Positions 8,901 through 18,017 of a stretch of 64,000 nucleotides of DNA are shown here, piece by piece. A program made the translations under genes and the position numbers. The first letter of the stretch is position 1; every line of letters begins with the position of its first letter. Origin of the DNA: Pedobacter endophyticus (lineage in GTDB: Bacteria; Bacteroidota; Bacteroidia; Sphingobacteriales; Sphingobacteriaceae); the NCBI RefSeq assembly GCF_015679185.1, contig NZ_CP064939.1:558001-622000 (forward strand). The letters run 5' to 3'. The notes beneath the pieces were generated by a model that had not been told where the DNA came from, made no database searches, and was given only the letters and a program-made list of their open reading frames with translations.

Positions 8901-10035
8901 CCAAAGCATTGCCCAAATCTTCTAAAAGATCTTCAATATCCTCAACGCCAACACTCAAACGCAGTAAATTATCGGTAACGCCCACTTTTTCTCTTTCTTC
9001 TTTCGGAATTGAGCCGTGTGTCATCGTTGCCGGGTGGTTGATTAAAGACTCTACGCCGCCCAGTGATTCGGCCAGTGTAAAAACCTTAAAGTTCGATGCA
9101 ATCCTGAATGTTTCGGTAAGGTCGGCGTTTTTTAAAGTGATTGAAATCATGCCGCCGAAGCCGCGCATCTGCTTTTTGGCCACATCGTGGTTGGGGTGAT
9201 CTTCAAAACCGGGCCAATAAATCTTATCTACCTTCGGGTGGTTCTTTAAAAAATGGGCAATGCGCTCTCCGTTTTCACAGTGCGCCTTCATACGCAAATG
9301 CAGTGTTTTTATTCCTCGTAGCACCAGAAATGAATCTTGAGGACCAGGTGTAGCGCCACAGGCATTATAAATAAACCAAAGGTCTTTATACAACTGATCG
9401 TTATTGGTGACCAATGCGCCCATTACTACATCTGAATGGCCGCCAATGTATTTGGTTACTGAATGAATTACAATGTCGGCACCCAAATCTATCGGGTTTT
9501 GTAAATAAGGTGATGCAAAGGTATTGTCGACCGTAAGAATCAGGTTTTTCTCCTTTGTTATTTTGGCAATCTCCTCAATATCGATAATTTGCATGGTTGG
9601 GTTGGTAGGCGTTTCAATCCATACCAATTTTGTTTTATCGTTAATAAAAGGACGTATGTTTTCGGGATTGGTGAGGTCTATAAAGTGGAACTTGATGCCG
9701 TATTTAGTGAAAATTTTGGTAAACATGCGGTAAGAGCCACCATACAGGTCGTTGCCCGTAATTACTTCATCTCCAGGTTGTAACAACTTTAAAACGGCAT
9801 CGGTTGCGCCCATGCCGCTCGAGAAGGCTAAACCATATTTTGCATTCTCAAGTGCCGCCAAACAGTCTTCCAAAGCCTTCCGGGTAGGGTTTGTACCTCT
9901 CGAATACTCAAAACCCTTGTTATCGCCAGGCGATTTTTGCCAATAGGTAGACGTTTGATATATCGGCGTCATTACTGCGCCGGTTGTAGGGTCAGGCTCT
10001 TGACCTGCGTGTATTGCTTTAGTTGCGAATTTCAT
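8890..10035 (-). CDS. metB: Cystathionine gamma-synthase/lyase-family PLP enzyme
   Basis: 381 residues, the usual length for the Cys/Met-metabolism PLP family (transsulfuration). The cofactor Lys is K195 in HSVTKYIGGHSDVVMG. Other family marks are YSRGTNPTRKALE (46-58, phosphate-binding Tyr/Arg), SSGMGA (72-77) and the C-terminal SLGGVESLINHPATMTH. The enzyme either joins cysteine to an activated homoserine (MetB) or cleaves cystathionine (MccB/CTH); sequence alone does not separate these, and metB is the commoner annotation in this group. It follows proS by 90 bp on the same strand, separated by an inverted heptamer array. The ATG start is supported by the family N-terminus FATKAIHAGQEPD. 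Confidence 0.88.
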   Translation of the reverse strand: MKFATKAIHAGQEPDPTTGAVMTPIYQTSTYWQKSPGDNKGFEYSRGTNPTRKALEDCLAALENAKYGLAFSSGMGATDAVLKLLQPGDEVITGNDLYGGSYRMFTKIFTKYGIKFHFIDLTNPENIRPFINDKTKLVWIETPTNPTMQIIDIEEIAKITKEKNLILTVDNTFASPYLQNPIDLGADIVIHSVTKYIGGHSDVVMGALVTNNDQLYKDLWFIYNACGATPGPQDSFLVLRGIKTLHLRMKAHCENGERIAHFLKNHPKVDKIYWPGFEDHPNHDVAKKQMRGFGGMISITLKNADLTETFRIASNFKVFTLAESLGGVESLINHPATMTHGSIPKEEREKVGVTDNLLRLSVGVEDIEDLLEDLGNALAEV

Positions 10036-10063
10036 TTCTTTCTTTTTAAGTTGTGAGCTAACA

Positions 10064-10121
10064 GATATGAGATGTGAGACATGAGGGATTAGTCTCCTAT
10101 CTCACATCTCGTATCTCAAGA
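10064..10121. repeat. Inverted heptanucleotide arrays between proS and metB
   Basis: Units GATATGA, GATGTGA and GACATGA (10064-10084) face CTCCTAT, CTCACAT and CTCGTAT (10094-10114). GAGATGTGAGA (10069-10079) pairs exactly with TCTCACATCTC (10100-10110), giving an 11-bp hairpin with a 20-nt loop. There is no T run, so a simple terminator is unlikely. It is related in unit sequence to the array at 8852-8900. Confidence 0.75.
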
Positions 10122-10125
10122 CTAA

Positions 10126-11598
10126 TTAATATGCTCTCGCGAAAAGTACCCTTTGTATTGATGGCTTTCCGGAATAAATACATTTGCCTTCTTCCAGTTT
10201 GTTATCCAATGGAATGCAGCGAATGGTGGCCTTTGTTTCTTCCTTAATCTTTTGTTCCGTTTCTGGTGTTCCATCCCAATGGGCGGCAATAAAACCGGCT
10301 TTACCATCAAGAAGCGCTTTAAACTCCTCGTAAGTGTTGGCCTCAGTAATGTGCTCGTCGCGGTAGGCAAGCGCCTTTTCGAACATGCTGGTTTGAATTT
10401 CCTCGAGCAATTTAACAATGTAAATATCCAATCCCTCCTGAGGAATGGTTTGCTTTAACTTGGTATCTCTCCGGGCAATTTCTACGGTTTTGTTTTCCAT
10501 ATCGCGGCCGCCAATAGCTATGCGCACGGGAATACCTTTCATTTCGTAATCTGCAAATTTAAAACCCGGGCGTTGCGTGTCGCGATCATCGTATTTTACC
10601 GAAACGCCCATGCCTTTAAGGCGCATCGAAAGTTCGTTTACATAAGTAGAAATCTTGGCAAGTTCTTGTTCGCCTTTGTATATTGGAACAATAACTACCT
10701 GAATTGGTGCTAGCTTTGGTGGAATTACTAAACCTGAATCATCGCTGTGGGCCATGATAAGTGCACCCATTAAACGCGTAGAAACGCCCCACGATGTAGC
10801 CCAAACGTGATCTAACTTTCCATCTTTTCCGGTAAACTTAACATCGAATGCCTTTGCGAAGTTTTGCCCCAAAAAGTGCGATGTTCCGGCTTGTAGCGCC
10901 TTACCATCTTGCATTAGCGCCTCAATGCAATAAGTATCAATTGCACCGGCAAACCTCTCGTTTGGCGATTTTCGGCCCCTTACTACAGGAACGGCCAGCC
11001 AGTTTTCGACAAAGTCGGCATAAATATGAAGCATGCGCTCGGTTTCTTCAATAGCTTCCTCTGCTGTAGCATGGGCTGTGTGCCCCTCTTGCCATAAAAA
11101 CTCTGCGGTTCGTAAAAACAGACGTGTACGCATTTCCCAGCGGACAACGTTTGCCCATTGGTTGATCAAAATCGGCAGGTCTCGGTAAGATTGGATCCAG
11201 CCTTTGTAGGTATTCCAGATAATTGTTTCTGAGGTAGGACGAACAATGAGTTCTTCCTCTAGTTTAGCTGTTTCATCAACAACAATGTTGCCGTTTCCGT
11301 CATTTTTAAGGCGATAATGTGTCACAACGGCGCATTCGGTTGCAAAACCTTCTACGTGAGAGGCTTCCTTAGAAAAAAATGACTTTGGGATGAACAACGG
11401 GAAGTAGGCATTCTGGTGTCCGGTATCTTTAAACATTTTATCGAGTACAGCCTGCATTTTTTCCCATATGGCATAGCCGTTGGGCTTGATTACCATACAG
11501 CCACGAACGGCCGAGTGCTCAGCCAAATCGGCCTTTAAAACAATATCGTTGTACCACTGCGAATAATCGGCTGCTCTGCTTGTAATTTCTTTGCTCAT
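10126..11598 (-). CDS. proS: Prolyl-tRNA synthetase, archaeal/eukaryotic type
   Basis: 490 residues from the ATG at 11598 ([16 protein letters not shown]); the longer frame to 11652 adds 18 residues unlike the family. It charges tRNA-Pro with proline in the cytoplasm. Class II motifs are seen: RPTSE at 120-124 and the motif 2 stretch [14 protein letters not shown] at 163-176, with motif 3 in [19 protein letters not shown]. The compact form without the bacterial editing insertion, plus the extra C-terminal domain ending in Tyr (LFARAY), is typical of the archaeal-type ProRS used by Bacteroidota. The metB-like gene lies 90 bp downstream. A TAAATTTG box 52 bp upstream may be its -7 element. Confidence 0.96.
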   Translation of the reverse strand: MSKEITSRAADYSQWYNDIVLKADLAEHSAVRGCMVIKPNGYAIWEKMQAVLDKMFKDTGHQNAYFPLFIPKSFFSKEASHVEGFATECAVVTHYRLKNDGNGNIVVDETAKLEEELIVRPTSETIIWNTYKGWIQSYRDLPILINQWANVVRWEMRTRLFLRTAEFLWQEGHTAHATAEEAIEETERMLHIYADFVENWLAVPVVRGRKSPNERFAGAIDTYCIEALMQDGKALQAGTSHFLGQNFAKAFDVKFTGKDGKLDHVWATSWGVSTRLMGALIMAHSDDSGLVIPPKLAPIQVVIVPIYKGEQELAKISTYVNELSMRLKGMGVSVKYDDRDTQRPGFKFADYEMKGIPVRIAIGGRDMENKTVEIARRDTKLKQTIPQEGLDIYIVKLLEEIQTSMFEKALAYRDEHITEANTYEEFKALLDGKAGFIAAHWDGTPETEQKIKEETKATIRCIPLDNKLEEGKCIYSGKPSIQRVLFARAY

Positions 11599-11649
11599 AT
11601 AATGTATTTGGAACGTAATTTGTGTGTTAAAAACTGGAAGATTAGCGCA

Positions 11650-11657
11650 CAAATTTA
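11650..11657 (-). promoter_or_regulatory. Candidate -7 element of proS
   Basis: On the minus strand the bases read TAAATTTG, an exact match to the Bacteroidota TAnnTTTG element, 51 bp before the proS ATG. No TTG was found at the usual -33 spacing, so confidence is low. Confidence 0.3.
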
Positions 11658-11741
11658 TAAATTTATGCCTAAGAAACGATTAAGATGCCTTAGCTAAAAA
11701 TTTATATCATTTTATGACTTACCGATTAGTTAATAATTCTT

Positions 11742-11749
11742 TAGTTTTG
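11742..11749 (+). promoter_or_regulatory. Candidate -7 element for the Gly/Tyr-rich lipoprotein gene
   Basis: TAGTTTTG matches TAnnTTTG and lies 47 bp before the ATG at 11797. A -33 TTG at proper spacing is absent. The divergent intergenic region must hold promoters for both proS and this gene. Confidence 0.35.
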
Positions 11750-11796
11750 AAGTTATTTGTTAAATTAGTGCACACACACTACTAAATATAAACACA

Positions 11797-12762
11797 ATGA
11801 AACCAATTAAATTTTTACCTATTGTTATGATCGCTGCCGCAGGGTTGGTGGCAGCGTGCAGTACATCGAAATTGGCGACAACCAGCACCTCTGACGATGT
11901 TTACAATACCGTAGCGAAAGCTAAGGAGGTTGAGCCATACATTCCGCCTCAAAATCAGGCGCAGGCACAACAGGGCCAGCAGGGGCAGCAAGAATATGAT
12001 GAGTATTACGGTACAAGTAACCCGTATTACGATATGGATTATTCTTCGAGGATCAATCGCTTTTACAACGGCTATAGCTGGCAAGGCTACTACGACCCCT
12101 ATTTTGATAATTATTATTATGGCAACAGCTACGGCGCTACCAACTATCTTGGTTACGGCAATGGCTGGTATAACGGCTACGGCCTAGGTGGCTGGGGCGG
12201 CGGCCTTGGCATAGGCTATGGATACGGAAGTATTTGGAATAATCCTTTTTATTATGGCAATTTCGGTTACGGCTGGAATAATCCTTACGGTTGGAACAAC
12301 TGGGGCCCCTACTCTTATTACGATCGTTATGGTTGGGGAGGCGGCTGGTACGGTGGTGGCTGGGGCGTAGGCGGCGGCTACTATGGTGGCGGCGTTTATA
12401 GCAACACGAATACCATCCGGAGAGCTAGGCCTGGTGGTGTTGACAATCGTATGCCGAGAAACGGAGGGGTTACCTCGACTCCAAATTATGGCAGACCAAG
12501 CAGAAGTGGCTATGTAGATCAAAACGGAAACAGAGTATCTCCAAATAATAATGCGAGCAGCAGACCTACAAGAAACTCGGGCTATACGCCACAACAACAA
12601 GACAGCAGACCTACAAGAAATCAAAACTATACTCCGCCAGCAAGAACGGAAAGTAGACCTACTTACTCACCTCCACCAACAAGTAGCGGAGGTGGCAGCG
12701 GGTCATCAGGTGGCGGCGGCGGTGGCGGCGCATCAAGACCAACAAGAGGCGGAAGAGGTTAG
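11797..12762 (+). CDS. Gly/Tyr/Trp-rich lipoprotein
   Basis: 321 residues. A lipoprotein signal peptide ends in the lipobox VAAC with Cys21. Residues about 50-70 are Gln-rich. Residues about 70-210 are an extreme Gly/Tyr/Asn/Trp low-complexity region (GYGYG, GGWYGGG, YYYGN). The C-terminal third is Arg/Pro/Ser/Gly-rich with repeats of SRPTRN and a poly-Gly tail ending RPTRGGRG. No enzymatic domain is visible. Similar low-complexity lipoproteins are known in Sphingobacteriaceae, but their role is unknown. It is followed after 25 bp by a FadL-like porin gene on the same strand, so the two are probably co-transcribed, ending at the hairpin at 14317. Confidence 0.85.
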   Translation: MKPIKFLPIVMIAAAGLVAACSTSKLATTSTSDDVYNTVAKAKEVEPYIPPQNQAQAQQGQQGQQEYDEYYGTSNPYYDMDYSSRINRFYNGYSWQGYYDPYFDNYYYGNSYGATNYLGYGNGWYNGYGLGGWGGGLGIGYGYGSIWNNPFYYGNFGYGWNNPYGWNNWGPYSYYDRYGWGGGWYGGGWGVGGGYYGGGVYSNTNTIRRARPGGVDNRMPRNGGVTSTPNYGRPSRSGYVDQNGNRVSPNNNASSRPTRNSGYTPQQQDSRPTRNQNYTPPARTESRPTYSPPPTSSGGGSGSSGGGGGGGASRPTRGGRG

Positions 12763-12787
12763 GTCAATTTAAATAAACACACACAAC

Positions 12788-14299
12788 ATGAGAAAATATA
12801 TTTTGTCGATACTAGTGGCAACGGCAGCCACTTCGGGGGCATTGCATGCCCAAACCATAGCAGGAAACGCATTTGACTTTTCGCAAATGAACTATGGAAG
12901 CACTGCCCGTTTTAAAGCAATGGGTGGTGCACAAATTGGCGTCGGTGGTGACATTGGGTCAATAAGTTCCAATCCTGCAGGGTTAGGATTATTTACCAAA
13001 TCAGAATTCAGTTTAACACCAGAGTTCAACAGTGTATCAAACAAGAGCACATTTTTGGGCAATACTACAACGGGCGATAAAAGTCAAATTAATTTAAACA
13101 ACGTTGGCGTAGTATTTTATAGTCCGGCTTATAAGGCAAAGGGCGCTGATGTTTCTAACGGTTTGGTGAGTACGGTGTTCGGGTTAAGCTATAATCGCAA
13201 TAACGATTTCCTAAACAATTTCCAATATGGTGGAACGAACACAAATACTTCGATTAGAGATTTTTACGTTGAAGATGCCGAGCGTAACGGCATTGATGGA
13301 GGTGTTGGAGGCGAAGCTTATAGAAGCTATTTGATTAACAGGGATGTTCCTGGGTCGCCAACAAAATTTTCTGCCGAGCCATATTCTGCTAATCCAGCAT
13401 TTGATCAAAATTTTGCTGAAACTAGATTAGGATCAACTTCTGAGTTTAACGTAGCAGGAGCACTTAATTTTTCAAACAAACTGTATATCGGTGCAACTGC
13501 GAGTTTCGTTAATGTAAAATATATTAGCGATATGGTATTTCGCGAATCCGGAATTCTAAATTTCTATGATGAAGATGCCGACGCATTTGGTGGTGACGAA
13601 AGTTATTCGATGATTCAATCGATGAATCAGGAAACTAAAGGTTCGGGCTTTAATATGAAACTTGGTTTGATTTTTAGGCCAGTTAATGAATTGCGGATTG
13701 GGATTAACTTTCAAACGCCAACCTGGATGAATGTAGAGGAAAACACCTTTGCCCAGGTTAACAATACGCTGATTGATTATCAGTCGGACAACGAGCCTAT
13801 TAATTTCTATTCGTCATACAATTTACGTACTCCATCAAAGGCTTCTGGCGGTATCAGTTACATTATTGGTGGTAGAGCATTGATTTCTGCAGATGTTGAT
13901 TATATCGATTATTCATCTATTCGGTTTTCTGCAAATGATAATTCAAATATTTCGGAGATTAACAGCAGTAATGCCTTGATAAAAAACTCATACAAAGAAA
14001 CCGTTAATTATAGAGTTGGCGCCGAAGTAAAGGTAAATGATGCGTTTAGCGTAAGAGCAGGTTATGGCGTTAACGGCAACGGAATTAAAGATGAATTCCT
14101 TGGCAACTCTAAAGCCGAAATTTATAGCGGTGGTTTAGGGTACCGTTTTGATAATTACTATTTTGATTTAACGTATCAAAATTATCAGATCAAATCGCTC
14201 AACTCGAGCCCATATATCTTAAACGATTATTCGGAACCTATTGCTGAAACCAAGAATAACAGAAACAACGTATTCTTAACTTTTGGAGTAAGATTTTAA
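12788..14299 (+). CDS. OMPP1/FadL/TodX-family outer-membrane transport protein
   Basis: 503 residues with a signal peptide ending LHAQ at about residue 22. The N-terminal part carries the family pattern: ARFKAMGGAQIGVGGDIGSI then SSNPAGLGLF, in which the NPAG turn is the hallmark of FadL-type barrels. Alternating aromatic beta strands follow to a C-terminal Phe (FLTFGVRF), as expected for an outer-membrane beta barrel. FadL relatives move hydrophobic compounds such as fatty acids or aromatics across the outer membrane; the substrate here is unknown. It is coupled to the Gly/Tyr-rich lipoprotein upstream and ends at a strong hairpin. Confidence 0.85.
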   Translation: MRKYILSILVATAATSGALHAQTIAGNAFDFSQMNYGSTARFKAMGGAQIGVGGDIGSISSNPAGLGLFTKSEFSLTPEFNSVSNKSTFLGNTTTGDKSQINLNNVGVVFYSPAYKAKGADVSNGLVSTVFGLSYNRNNDFLNNFQYGGTNTNTSIRDFYVEDAERNGIDGGVGGEAYRSYLINRDVPGSPTKFSAEPYSANPAFDQNFAETRLGSTSEFNVAGALNFSNKLYIGATASFVNVKYISDMVFRESGILNFYDEDADAFGGDESYSMIQSMNQETKGSGFNMKLGLIFRPVNELRIGINFQTPTWMNVEENTFAQVNNTLIDYQSDNEPINFYSSYNLRTPSKASGGISYIIGGRALISADVDYIDYSSIRFSANDNSNISEINSSNALIKNSYKETVNYRVGAEVKVNDAFSVRAGYGVNGNGIKDEFLGNSKAEIYSGGLGYRFDNYYFDLTYQNYQIKSLNSSPYILNDYSEPIAETKNNRNNVFLTFGVRF

Positions 14300-14316
14300 A
14301 ACAAGTAAATACTATA

Positions 14317-14348
14317 AAAGCCGATTCAGTTAAGAATCGGCTTTTTTT
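14317..14348. terminator. Bidirectional intrinsic terminator
   Basis: AAAGCCGATTC and GAATCGGCTTT flank a 6-nt loop and are followed by a T run on the plus strand; the minus strand also ends in TTTTAT. It sits between the convergent porin gene (stop at 14299) and the cytolysin-like gene (stop at 14367) and can serve both. Confidence 0.88.
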
Positions 14349-14366
14349 ATGCGACATTCATCTGCA

Positions 14367-15569
14367 TTATCGACCTCCCCTGCTACCCCGGTCGGTTCCC
14401 GGTACGTAACTAGATGAAGAACCTTCTTGCGTTACTTTGAAAGTTGTTTTGAATAAAGTATGATCAGTAAGATAATTCAAACTAAAGAATAATGGAACAC
14501 CCGGTGTATTCACTGAGAATTTTCCTCCGCTAATAATATAATTTACAAACTCATCGTATCCTTTGATCGACTTTACAACTTCCTGTCCTTCTCCTCCTCG
14601 GGCGTAGATGTTAATTTGCGATTCTTCAACAATCTTTCTCTGACTTGAGGTGATATTGATACTGCCGCCAGCCTTTATAAATGACAAGGTAGCATTAAAA
14701 GCGGTATAAACGTCGTTATAATCGTAGTTAGATTCTATAGCCATAATTGCCATTCTTCCGTAAGTAATTGAGGAAACGTATACCGGAGAATAAGCGCCGA
14801 GCGTAGCAGGATCGACGTTGTTTGCCAGTAATTGGCCATTAGTCGGTATATCCATATCGAGTGTAAAGTTTCTTTGTACAAATTTTGCAATTAATCCAGT
14901 TTTCAAGCTTATACGAGTTGTACTATCCTTAAATGCCGCTTTGAAAATAGTTCCAATACTTACATTGGCGCCAAATGATAATTTCAACTCATCATAAGTG
15001 GTAAATTTGTTTAAATCAAAGGTGAATGACGATAGTTGGTCGCCGCTTATGTTCTGGTTTAAGATCTCGTTAATTGCTGTTCTGGATGTGGAAAGGTTAG
15101 GATTCGTGATTACTTTGCTTACCACGCCATTTATGGCAGGGATCGAAACCGAAACAGTGATTGGTAGTTTCTCAAACCCGACAACTGGATCGAAATTCAG
15201 ATTAGCTACTGACGCACCTTTTATAAGTGAACCAGGGTAAATTAACCTTTGATGGTTATCCAAAACTACCTGCTCATCTGTTTGCACAGTTAATCTGTTG
15301 TAAGTAGTTGAACCGTTATTTCTACTAGGCCTGCCAGAACCGGAATAAACATTAAATGTTTCTGTATTAAGCACAGTTAAGGAAGAAAATAGATTCTGCT
15401 TAATTGAAAAGCCTACATCACCTATTGTAATTGCTTCTGGTTTAAACTTAGGTAAGTTGCCATAACTGTTTTGTAATTTTGTTGGGGCGAGCGCAGTTGA
15501 TGTTGATTCTTTTTTGCAGCCAACTAACACAACGGCTGCGATTAAGGGCATTAATAATGTTTTTTTCAT
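14367..15569 (-). CDS. Cholesterol-dependent-cytolysin-like lipoprotein lacking domain 4
   Basis: 400 residues from the ATG at 15569; the longer frame adds 28 residues before an obvious lipoprotein signal (lipobox LVGC, Cys18). It reads through domains 1-3 of the thiol-activated cytolysin family: QRLIYPGSLIKG (107-118) matches the QVYPGALL region, YDELKLSFG to FTLDMDIP (192-242) matches the first membrane-hairpin region, PVYVSSITYGR (262-272) matches the conserved PLYVSSVAYGR, and TPGVPLFFSLNYLTD (355-369) matches HPGLPISYTTSFLRD. The protein stops about 30 residues later with a Ser/Gly/Arg tail, so the C-terminal membrane-binding domain with the Trp-rich undecapeptide is missing. Cytolysin-like proteins are known in Bacteroidota; whether this one forms pores alone or needs a partner is unknown. 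It shares a terminator with the convergent porin gene. Confidence 0.85.
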   Translation of the reverse strand: MKKTLLMPLIAAVVLVGCKKESTSTALAPTKLQNSYGNLPKFKPEAITIGDVGFSIKQNLFSSLTVLNTETFNVYSGSGRPSRNNGSTTYNRLTVQTDEQVVLDNHQRLIYPGSLIKGASVANLNFDPVVGFEKLPITVSVSIPAINGVVSKVITNPNLSTSRTAINEILNQNISGDQLSSFTFDLNKFTTYDELKLSFGANVSIGTIFKAAFKDSTTRISLKTGLIAKFVQRNFTLDMDIPTNGQLLANNVDPATLGAYSPVYVSSITYGRMAIMAIESNYDYNDVYTAFNATLSFIKAGGSINITSSQRKIVEESQINIYARGGEGQEVVKSIKGYDEFVNYIISGGKFSVNTPGVPLFFSLNYLTDHTLFKTTFKVTQEGSSSSYVPGTDRGSRGGR

Positions 15570-16315
15570 ATCATTGTTTTTAAAGATATCGCAAGTATAA
15601 AGACAAATATTTTTGAAGCAAATTCCTTCCGGATATCCTATTTCATTGCACATCGCTCTAATTTGTAGTATAAATATTACATGGTTATTCTTTAAAACAC
15701 GCTAATCTCGGAAGGAATACTGATTGCAATAATTCATGCTCGGAAATTGCAAGTGCAGGGTAGAAAAAATAATACAGAATTCACGTGGTTTTGGTGAACG
15801 ATTTTTTTGCCAGTTCCTGGTTCATGTTTCCAATGCCTTGTTCTTGTGAGGTATGCTCTTGATAGATTGCGAACGATTGCTGGCTAGCGATGAAGTTGGT
15901 GCTATAAAAATGCAATCTTGAAAAGCACTAAATGTGATCGTCGCTAAAATATGTTTTACGATGCTAACCTCACCTGAAATTTCCTGGTTTAGCAATCCCA
16001 TCCTGTGGTATCCGCTTTTTTCGGCCTGTCAATTTATCCTTTTCTCCATTCGAGCATCTTTGATCAACTCTGTTTCCTGATGCGGTTTTTTCGGCCACTG
16101 ATAAATCAATGACCACGAAGCAACGCTTCGAGGATATTTTAGATAAAAACAGACTGCTCAGTAATAATAATCATAAAAAAAGAGACCGTCTTGCTGAGAC
16201 GGCCTCATTTTTTAATTACGCTATCTTAAACCATGGTTACTAAAATTTAAATAGTCAAACCCGTTTATTCTGATAAAAACCAAAATCGGAACCTTAAGTC
16301 GCGATTTTGCAAGTA
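15570..16315. other. Intergenic region with one terminator, otherwise featureless
   Basis: 746 bp without a convincing gene. It holds the promoter region of the cytolysin-like gene on its left and the terminator of the 214-residue lipoprotein gene on its right. No TAnnTTTG box was found in the first 60 bp upstream of the cytolysin start. A 44-codon plus-strand frame at 16109-16243 runs through the terminator and was not accepted. Confidence 0.5.
16176..16213 (-). terminator. Intrinsic terminator of the 214-residue lipoprotein gene
   Basis: On the minus strand GAGGCCGTCT and AGACGGTCTC pair across a 5-nt loop with one G-T wobble and run into TTTTTTT. The stem lies about 110 bp past the stop codon. 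The plus strand also has a T run, so it may work both ways. Confidence 0.8.
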
Positions 16316-16960
16316 CTAATCGCGATATTTTTCCTCAAGAAAATCGATTGCTTTGTATGCTATCTGCTTTATTCTCTCTTCCTCCGCACTCCATTTGGCC
16401 TTCTGCGCTTCACTTGCATTTAACTTTTCTTTATAGCGGGCACTAAAATCAATGCCGTATTCAATAAAAAGCTCGTTTTCATAATTTGGGTTTAACACGA
16501 ACAAGCGTTCCTGATTGACATGCTTCTCGATCAACTGGTCGCCAGAAGCACTACGTGAGACGTAGTCATAAAAAACATAAGTGGGATCGGTCCATTCTTT
16601 AAATGACTTTGTAACTTGATCCATCGTAGACCGGAATGCTGAAACCTTAAACACAACCGTGTTATCACCAAGCGCCAAACGATATTCGCACCTCACATCA
16701 GCACTTCTGTTGGCAGGAAAAACTCTGGTCGTAATCTTACTAGCATCCACATCAAAGAGGTTTGCTACTTCCTCGGTCGTAATTTTGCACTCATTGCCCA
16801 TGGCATAAAGGCGGGTATAGTCACCTTTTTGCGTTTCGCCCGAAGGTGTTTCTTTCGGTGTTTCAGTACCGGTTTTATCACCTTCGCCTCCTGTAGAACC
16901 GGTACAGCTATAGCATAAAACGGCGATTAAAAGCGTAAATAGTGTTTTTAGATTTTTCAT
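16316..16960 (-). CDS. Lipoprotein of unknown function
   Basis: 214 residues with a lipoprotein-like signal ending CYSC (Cys19), followed by a Gly/Thr/Glu linker (residues 20-50) typical of exported Bacteroidota lipoproteins. The mature part has one Cys in NECKITTEEVANLF and one in VRCEYRLAL, which could form a disulphide, then alternating strands and a Lys/Glu-rich C-terminal helix. The ITTEEVANLFDVDASKI segment looks like the start of a small ligand-binding fold, but I recognise no family. It has its own terminator and lies next to an AraC regulator gene on the same strand. Confidence 0.75.
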   Translation of the reverse strand: MKNLKTLFTLLIAVLCYSCTGSTGGEGDKTGTETPKETPSGETQKGDYTRLYAMGNECKITTEEVANLFDVDASKITTRVFPANRSADVRCEYRLALGDNTVVFKVSAFRSTMDQVTKSFKEWTDPTYVFYDYVSRSASGDQLIEKHVNQERLFVLNPNYENELFIEYGIDFSARYKEKLNASEAQKAKWSAEEERIKQIAYKAIDFLEEKYRD

Positions 16961-17085
16961 AATGTTTATTTAATGTTGAATAAAAATGCCGGTTAAAAGG
17001 CCGTAAATCGCTGTTCTTTTTTAATCTGGTAGTTACGAGCCTGTTAACCGTTTGCATCGGTGCAAAATGTTAAATGTCTTTTTCG

Positions 17086-17952
17086 TCACATGGGGCTGAA
17101 TCTATCTTGTACCTGTAAAGGATAGGGCGTTTCGAGCATCAAGTCGCCAAGAAGGGAAAATTTAGTGAGTAAATCGGTAGTAGGTGCCTCGCCAAAATAA
17201 CGTTTGAAATCTTTATTAAAGTGCGAAATATCATAGTAATTGTACAACATTGCGGTTGTTTCTGCTTTTTTGCAGCCCTGTGTTAACATCAAACTGGCAA
17301 AAGCATTGTTAAAACGGATGGTTTGAATGTATTGTTGGGTGGTTACTCCAATTCGCATTTTAAAGTGTCTTTGTAAATAGCGCTCGTTTACGCCCATGCG
17401 TACACACAATTTTTCCATTGTGATACAACCTTTCGAATCGAATATAAATTCAAGCGCCTGGTTAACCAAACTATGTTCAAATTGTATGGTGCTGTTTAAT
17501 TCGCGGTAAAAAGCGATCAGCCGTTGAAGCCGCGTTTGTACATCGTTGGCTTCTCTGAAATAGGTTATAGCCGGTTTTAATAAATTATAGGCAAATAATT
17601 CGCCGGTTTCTATTATGGCTTGTGTATATTGTTCAGCGGGTTGTTTAAATATCTGCCATAATGTTCCTGGCTGCAATGCAGCGCCTATAATGCCTGTATG
17701 TTTTGTTGTTGCCGTTAAATGGTAACAGCTGGTTTGCTGCCCTGCAGTATAAAACTCGGGCAGTAAAAAATCGCAAGGTTCATATCCATTACAATATTGA
17801 ACTCGCCAATGTCCGGCGTATTGCCAGCCCATAATTTCGGTACCAGACGGCAGTATAGGTTGTAAAGGCTCATCGAGGCAGCTGTATTCCATCATGTAAA
17901 AAAAACAAACCAGATGTTTTAAATCATCAGGCGGGTCGAACTGTTTGTACAT
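17086..17952 (-). CDS. AraC-family transcriptional regulator
   Basis: 288 residues. The N-terminal 150 residues form the cupin-like sensor domain usual in Bacteroidota AraC proteins (MYKQFDPPDDLKHLV; PILPSGTEIMGWQY). Residues about 165-270 hold the double helix-turn-helix: ITMEKLCVRMGVNERYLQRHFKMRIG for the first and YDISHFNKDFKRYFGEAP for the second, the latter matching the family signature. The ligand and targets are not visible. The gene lies between a lipoprotein gene and a membrane LytTR gene, all on the minus strand but separated by 65-125 bp gaps. Confidence 0.9.
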   Translation of the reverse strand: MYKQFDPPDDLKHLVCFFYMMEYSCLDEPLQPILPSGTEIMGWQYAGHWRVQYCNGYEPCDFLLPEFYTAGQQTSCYHLTATTKHTGIIGAALQPGTLWQIFKQPAEQYTQAIIETGELFAYNLLKPAITYFREANDVQTRLQRLIAFYRELNSTIQFEHSLVNQALEFIFDSKGCITMEKLCVRMGVNERYLQRHFKMRIGVTTQQYIQTIRFNNAFASLMLTQGCKKAETTAMLYNYYDISHFNKDFKRYFGEAPTTDLLTKFSLLGDLMLETPYPLQVQDRFSPM

Positions 17953-18017
17953 AGTTGAAGTTTGGTGTTGAATAAAAACTTAACAATGGTACATAAATGT
18001 GCCCTTACATGGCTTAT

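Noticed and set aside
10039..10125. Possible attenuator or riboswitch before the metB-like gene
   Set aside because: The hairpin is made of heptamer repeats, has no T run, and shows no SAM-riboswitch consensus such as the conserved core around GATGA-ACC-GGCA.
16109..16243. 44-codon plus-strand frame MTTKQRFEDILDK...
   Set aside because: It runs through the terminator hairpin of the neighbouring gene and shows no known domain. A transposase relic was considered but not supported.
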